From JBMZCV01 sp049613665 (GTDB lineage Bacteria > Bacteroidota > Bacteroidia > Chitinophagales > UBA2359), in the NCBI GenBank assembly GCA_049613665.1, contig JBMZCV010000185.1:1-9763 (forward strand): a DNA stretch of 9,763 nt, given 5' to 3'. This document shows positions 7,282-9,763 of this stretch, in pieces (within the stretch, counting starts at the first letter, position 1; each line of letters opens with the position of its first letter). The position numbers were made by a program, and so were the translations under genes. Under the pieces are notes generated by a model. It did not search any database, was not told where the DNA came from, and saw only the letters and a program-made list of their open reading frames with translations.

Positions 7282-7299
7282 AAGTATTTTAAAACACTT
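7282..7299. promoter_or_regulatory. Candidate operator palindrome
   Basis: AAGTATTTTAAAACACTT is an 18-bp inverted repeat with eight of nine pairs matching, centred on TTTTAAAA. It sits in the divergent region, about 120 bp from the hydrolase start and 165 bp from the SDR start. That suits a shared dimeric regulator, although the A/T-rich core makes chance symmetry a real alternative. No regulator gene lies beside it. Confidence 0.3.
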
Positions 7300-7373
7300 C
7301 AAAACAAAATACACATTCTTTTTTTTATAAAAAACTGATAATTTATTCTTTCAATCACTAAGATGAAATAATT

Positions 7374-7381
7374 TATTTTTG
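7374..7381 (+). promoter_or_regulatory. Probable -7 promoter element of the SDR gene
   Basis: TATTTTTG fits the Bacteroidota consensus TAnnTTTG and lies 84 bp ahead of the SDR ATG, leaving a leader of roughly 75-80 nt. The -33 TTTG box is not well matched; TTTC near 7348-7351 is the nearest candidate. Given the A/T content, this is suggestive only. Confidence 0.35.
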
Positions 7382-7465
7382 CTATTTTGCAACTTTATAG
7401 CACTTTTTTTGTATAAAAACCTTGAACAAAACATATTTCTATCATTCTACTTATCACATTTCATC

Positions 7466-8413
7466 ATGGCAAAATCAATATGGACAACTAATCAGATACC
7501 TGAATTACATGGCAAGGTAGTCATTGTCACAGGAGCAAATAGCGGTTTAGGCTATTTCACTACGCAAGAACTCGCTCGGCAAGGAGCAACTGTCGTGATG
7601 GCTTGTCGCAACCAACAAAAGGCTAAGTCAGCGATGATACACATTCATAAAGAAGTGCCAAAAGCTCGCTTAAATTTTATTCGCCTAGATTTGGCTAGTT
7701 TAAAATCGGTAAAAAGCTTCGCCAAAGAGTTTAAACTTGCCTTTGGTCAGCTTAATATTTTGTGCAACAATGCTGGCATTATGGCTATTCCACGTCGTGA
7801 AACCGAAGATGGTTTTGAAATGCAGTTTGGCACTAATCATCTGGGGCATTTTGCTTTAACGGCTTTGTTAATAAATATGTTGCGAAAAACACCAAAATCA
7901 AGAATCATAAATGTGAGCAGTATTGTACATCGCTTTGGCAAAATGAATTTTGAGGACTTGAATAGCGAAAAATCATATCAAAAATGGACGGCTTATGGAC
8001 AAAGCAAATTAGCGAATATTTTATTTACTTTAGAGTTGCAACGAAGACTGACTGAAGTGAATAGCGATACGCTTTGTATAGCCGCACACCCTGGATATGC
8101 AGCTACCAATTTGCAAGGTGTAGGCCCAAAAATGACAAACTCAAAAATGGGAGAAAGTATAAATGCGTGGGCTAACAAGCTCCTAGCTCAATCTGCCGAA
8201 ATGGGTGCATTGCCGAGCTTATATGCTGCCACACACTCGCCTATTTTGGGTGGCAATTTGTATGGCCCTCACAAACTCTGGAATACAAGAGGTTATCCTG
8301 TGTTAAATCACATTTCTAAGCAAGGGAGAGTTCCAGCAGATGGCAAACAACTTTGGGAAATGTCGGAAGCATTGACCAACATAAAATTTCCAGATTTTTC
8401 GGAAACCGCTTAG
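7466..8413 (+). CDS. Short-chain dehydrogenase/reductase, retinol dehydrogenase/WWOX-like
   Basis: The 315-aa protein is an NAD(P)(H)-dependent short-chain dehydrogenase of the classical type, in the subgroup that includes retinol dehydrogenases, WW-domain oxidoreductase and protochlorophyllide-reductase relatives. The cofactor motif is TGANSGLG (22-29). R48 after the second strand (MACRN) points to NADPH. D75 lies in the LDLAS adenine-site segment and NNAG is at 101-104. The catalytic tetrad is N124, S152, Y177 and K181 (YGQSK). The PG motif follows in HPGYAAT. All catalytic residues are intact; the substrate is unknown. I chose the ATG at 7466 because it gives the usual short lead into the first strand. 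The in-frame TTG at 7379 would add 29 hydrophobic, non-conserved residues and overlaps the putative promoter. It is a single-gene unit with repeat copy 2 downstream as a probable terminator. Confidence 0.9.
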   Translation: MAKSIWTTNQIPELHGKVVIVTGANSGLGYFTTQELARQGATVVMACRNQQKAKSAMIHIHKEVPKARLNFIRLDLASLKSVKSFAKEFKLAFGQLNILCNNAGIMAIPRRETEDGFEMQFGTNHLGHFALTALLINMLRKTPKSRIINVSSIVHRFGKMNFEDLNSEKSYQKWTAYGQSKLANILFTLELQRRLTEVNSDTLCIAAHPGYAATNLQGVGPKMTNSKMGESINAWANKLLAQSAEMGALPSLYAATHSPILGGNLYGPHKLWNTRGYPVLNHISKQGRVPADGKQLWEMSEALTNIKFPDFSETA

Positions 8414-8542
8414 TAATGGCACTATTTAATATACACTTTATTTTGATACTTATGTATTGAAAACAGCTATTCTCACTTTGAAATAAAATAAATATTATAA
8501 AAAAACATTTGCTTATTTTTCTGTGTCAGCAATTAGTTTTTA

Positions 8543-8669
8543 AGGCCTTTTTTTATCAAAAGTTTAAACATACTATTTTTTTTAGGCTAAGGAGACCAAT
8601 ATTTCCTATTTTTATGGCCTTTTGAACTGAAAAATAGTATGTTTCTCCTATCAAAAAAGGTTTTTTTTT
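8543..8669 (+). repeat. Palindromic dispersed repeat, copy 2 (inverted relative to copy 1)
   Basis: This is the reverse complement of the element at 112-230 and shares a 29-bp perfect run with it (8617-8645). Here the inner inverted repeat is perfect: AAACATACTATTTTT (8566-8580) against AAAAATAGTATGTTT (8630-8644). The central arms AGGC (8584-8587) and GCCT (8617-8620) pair, and AAGGA (8589-8593) pairs with TTCCT (8603-8607). The ends (CCTTTTTTTATC and GATAGGAGAAAC-type, inverted) also match. It has no coding capacity. With copy 1 it brackets about 8.3 kb, but the copies are probably independent members of a genome-wide family rather than ends of a composite element. Confidence 0.85.
8617..8669 (+). 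terminator. Rho-independent terminator of the SDR gene, inside repeat copy 2
   Basis: On the plus strand, CCTTTTGA (8618-8625) can pair with TCAAAAAAGG (8651-8660), with two extra A residues bulged, followed directly by nine T residues (8661-8669). This is the same arrangement, relative to the upstream gene, as in copy 1 after the exonuclease. The stem is weaker than in copy 1, but the T-tract is longer. It lies about 200 bp past the SDR stop. Confidence 0.45.
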
Positions 8670-8831
8670 GTTAAATCAAGAATAGCTGTATTGAAAATCA
8701 AGATGTTAGTTTTCACAAATGAGCAACTTATTTCTAGCATTTCACTTAATACATTACTATTATCAATACATGTAAAACATTGGTTTTCAAATAATTGTAG
8801 CAGAAATAAGAACAACAAAAACAAAACGAAT

Positions 8832-9653
8832 ATGAAAAAAAGTTACTTTTTTATTTTAACATTTTTATGGTTAATTGCTGCTAGTTTAGCTTTTGCCAAC
8901 AATGATAAGAATACTTTGGGAGCAAGGTCAGCAGCGATGGCAAATGTGTCGGTTACTTTTGCCGATGCCTTTTCGGTGTTTTCCAATCAGGCAGGTTTGG
9001 CACGTTTAGAGGGTATGACTTTGGGTGTATATGCCGAAAATCGCTTCTTGGTGCAAGACCTTGGGCAATATGCAGTTGGCTTTGCATTGCCTACCAAAAG
9101 CGGCACATTTGGCTTGGGTATCAACTATTTTGGCGGCTCATTATACAACGAAACGAAAATTAATTTGGCTTATGGTCGCAATTTGTTTGAAAAGTTAGCC
9201 GTTGGTGTAGAGTTCGATTTTATGTCTATTAATGTGAGCGAGTTTGGCAGCAAATCTGCTATAACATTTGGATTGGGAGCTATCTACAATCTAACGCCAG
9301 AATTTACAATTGGTGGCCATATCTACAATCCTTTGCGTTTGAAACTGACCGATGATGAAGCCGATTTATTGCCAACGACTATTAAGTTTGGACTTGCTTT
9401 TCAGCCAGCCAAAAAAATAACATTGATAGCCGAAAGCGAAAAAACATTGATGCAGCCAGCTATGTTTAAGGTCGGTTTGGAATATCGAATTATCGAAAAG
9501 TTGTATTTGAGAGGTGGCGTAGGTACACAACCAACAGCAATGTCTTTTGGCATTGGTTTAAATTTGAATAGTATAAATATTGATTTATCGGCTAGTTATC
9601 ATCAAACTTTGGGCTATTCGCCACAAATTTCTTTTGTTTGGCAGAAAAAGTAA
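8832..9653 (+). CDS. PorV/PorQ-like outer-membrane beta-barrel protein
   Basis: The 273-aa product starts with a clear Sec signal peptide: MKK, a hydrophobic core FFILTFLWLIAASL, and cleavage expected after AFA at residue 22. The mature protein opens with LGARSAAMANVSVTFADAFSVFSNQAGLA, cut here for description to its key features: the G-A-R-S-A-A-M block, then A-D-A, then N-x-A-G-L-A (about 31-57). This signature is shared by the PorV/PorQ and FadL-related barrels of Bacteroidota. The remainder is alternating beta strands with aromatic ends and G-rich turns, finishing in ISFVWQKK with an aromatic near the C-terminus, as expected for an outer-membrane barrel. Members of this family include type IX secretion components, but this copy stands alone with no por/gld neighbours, so a role in that system is not shown. 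The ATG at 8832 is preferred over upstream in-frame starts because it directly begins the signal peptide. Confidence 0.8.
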   Translation: MKKSYFFILTFLWLIAASLAFANNDKNTLGARSAAMANVSVTFADAFSVFSNQAGLARLEGMTLGVYAENRFLVQDLGQYAVGFALPTKSGTFGLGINYFGGSLYNETKINLAYGRNLFEKLAVGVEFDFMSINVSEFGSKSAITFGLGAIYNLTPEFTIGGHIYNPLRLKLTDDEADLLPTTIKFGLAFQPAKKITLIAESEKTLMQPAMFKVGLEYRIIEKLYLRGGVGTQPTAMSFGIGLNLNSINIDLSASYHQTLGYSPQISFVWQKK

Positions 9654-9678
9654 TATACTATTGTCATGTAAAGTATAT
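9653..9678 (+). terminator. Weak hairpin after the barrel gene
   Basis: ATATACT (9653-9659, overlapping the stop codon) can pair with AGTATAT (9672-9678), followed by TT and a G-interrupted T-rich run. The stem is almost all A/T and the loop is 12 nt, so terminator function is doubtful. The remaining ~85 bp to the window end show nothing recognisable. Confidence 0.25.
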
Positions 9679-9763
9679 TTGTTATATCATTTATTTTTGC
9701 AATATAAATAATTGGCATTTTAGCCTTTTTATTGCATGTTATTTTATTCCAAAAAAACGACAA

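Larger units (their letters stand above)
7162..7465. other. Divergent intergenic region (hydrolase / SDR)
   Basis: This A/T-rich region carries the upstream signals of both divergent genes. It contains an 18-bp near-palindrome (7282-7299), a -7-type promoter match for the SDR (7374-7381) and several long A or T tracts (for example 7230-7239 and 7319-7326). No convincing minus-strand promoter for the hydrolase was found, and no gene lies within it. Confidence 0.6.
8414..8831. other. Intergenic region between SDR and outer-membrane barrel genes
   Basis: This region contains the second copy of the palindromic repeat (8543-8669), flanked by a perfect 11-bp inverted repeat (8463-8473 and 8679-8689). 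The last ~60 bp before the barrel gene form a very A-rich leader. An in-frame extension of the barrel gene reaches back to 8691 but lacks protein-like composition. I found no clear TAnnTTTG promoter for the downstream gene. Confidence 0.6.

Noticed and set aside
7379..7465. Upstream TTG start for the SDR, giving a 344-aa protein with a hydrophobic N-terminus.
   Set aside because: The extra 29 residues are low-complexity translation of promoter DNA. The family normally starts about 15-20 residues before the glycine motif, which the ATG at 7466 gives.
112..8669. The two inverted repeat copies as ends of an 8.3-kb composite transposon.
   Set aside because: No transposase or integrase lies between them, the copies differ by about 10%, and each is explained better as a separate terminator-like repeat behind a different gene.
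8691..8831. 47-residue N-terminal extension of the outer-membrane barrel protein.
   Set aside because: It would bury the signal peptide inside the protein. Its composition (N/K/S-rich) matches untranslated leader DNA.
8832..9653. Naming the barrel protein porV or porQ.
   Set aside because: The N-terminal signature is shared by a broad family. There are no type IX secretion neighbours and no residue-level evidence to pick one member.

Overview
The window reads as a stretch of low-GC Bacteroidota chromosome, probably Cytophagales-like rather than enteric Bacteroides. The grounds are strong A/T richness, start codons preceded by A-rich leaders without Shine-Dalgarno sites, matches to the Bacteroidota -7 promoter element TAnnTTTG, and a PorV/PorQ-like outer-membrane barrel. 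The family-level placement is an inference. No rRNA, tRNA, CRISPR array, integrase or transposase gene is visible.

Layout: four genes lie on the minus strand and two on the plus strand. Read in the minus direction, a small serine hydrolase (7161-6514) comes first. It is followed by a 318-bp gap holding a long imperfect palindrome, then by an apparent three-gene operon. The operon consists of a 717-aa two-TM coiled-coil protein (6195-4042), a 1040-aa polytopic membrane protein (3966-844) and a DEDDh 3'-5' exonuclease (830-309). On the plus strand are an SDR oxidoreductase (7466-8413), divergent from the hydrolase, and a signal-peptide-bearing PorV/PorQ-like barrel (8832-9653).

The most unusual coding content is the operon pair. 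By eye, the soluble part of the 1040-aa protein follows the layout of an Hrq1/MrfA(YprA)-type, DUF1998-containing SF2 helicase. Every ATPase motif position appears eroded (no GKT, DExH or SAT), and five TM helices are attached in front. Its upstream partner is a large unrecognised protein with a TM hairpin and a coiled-coil tail. Together they look like an uncharacterised inner-membrane assembly with a nuclease gene immediately downstream.

The non-coding DNA is equally structured. A ~120-bp palindromic element occurs twice in opposite orientation, at 112-230 and 8543-8669. Each copy lies downstream of a gene and is oriented so that it reads hairpin then T-tract after that gene, so it resembles a dispersed, mobile terminator. 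A second, unrelated ~160-bp imperfect palindrome (6315-6475) sits between the hydrolase and the operon, abutting a short relic-like reading frame. A near-perfect 18-bp palindrome (7282-7299) in the divergent hydrolase/SDR intergenic region is a candidate operator.
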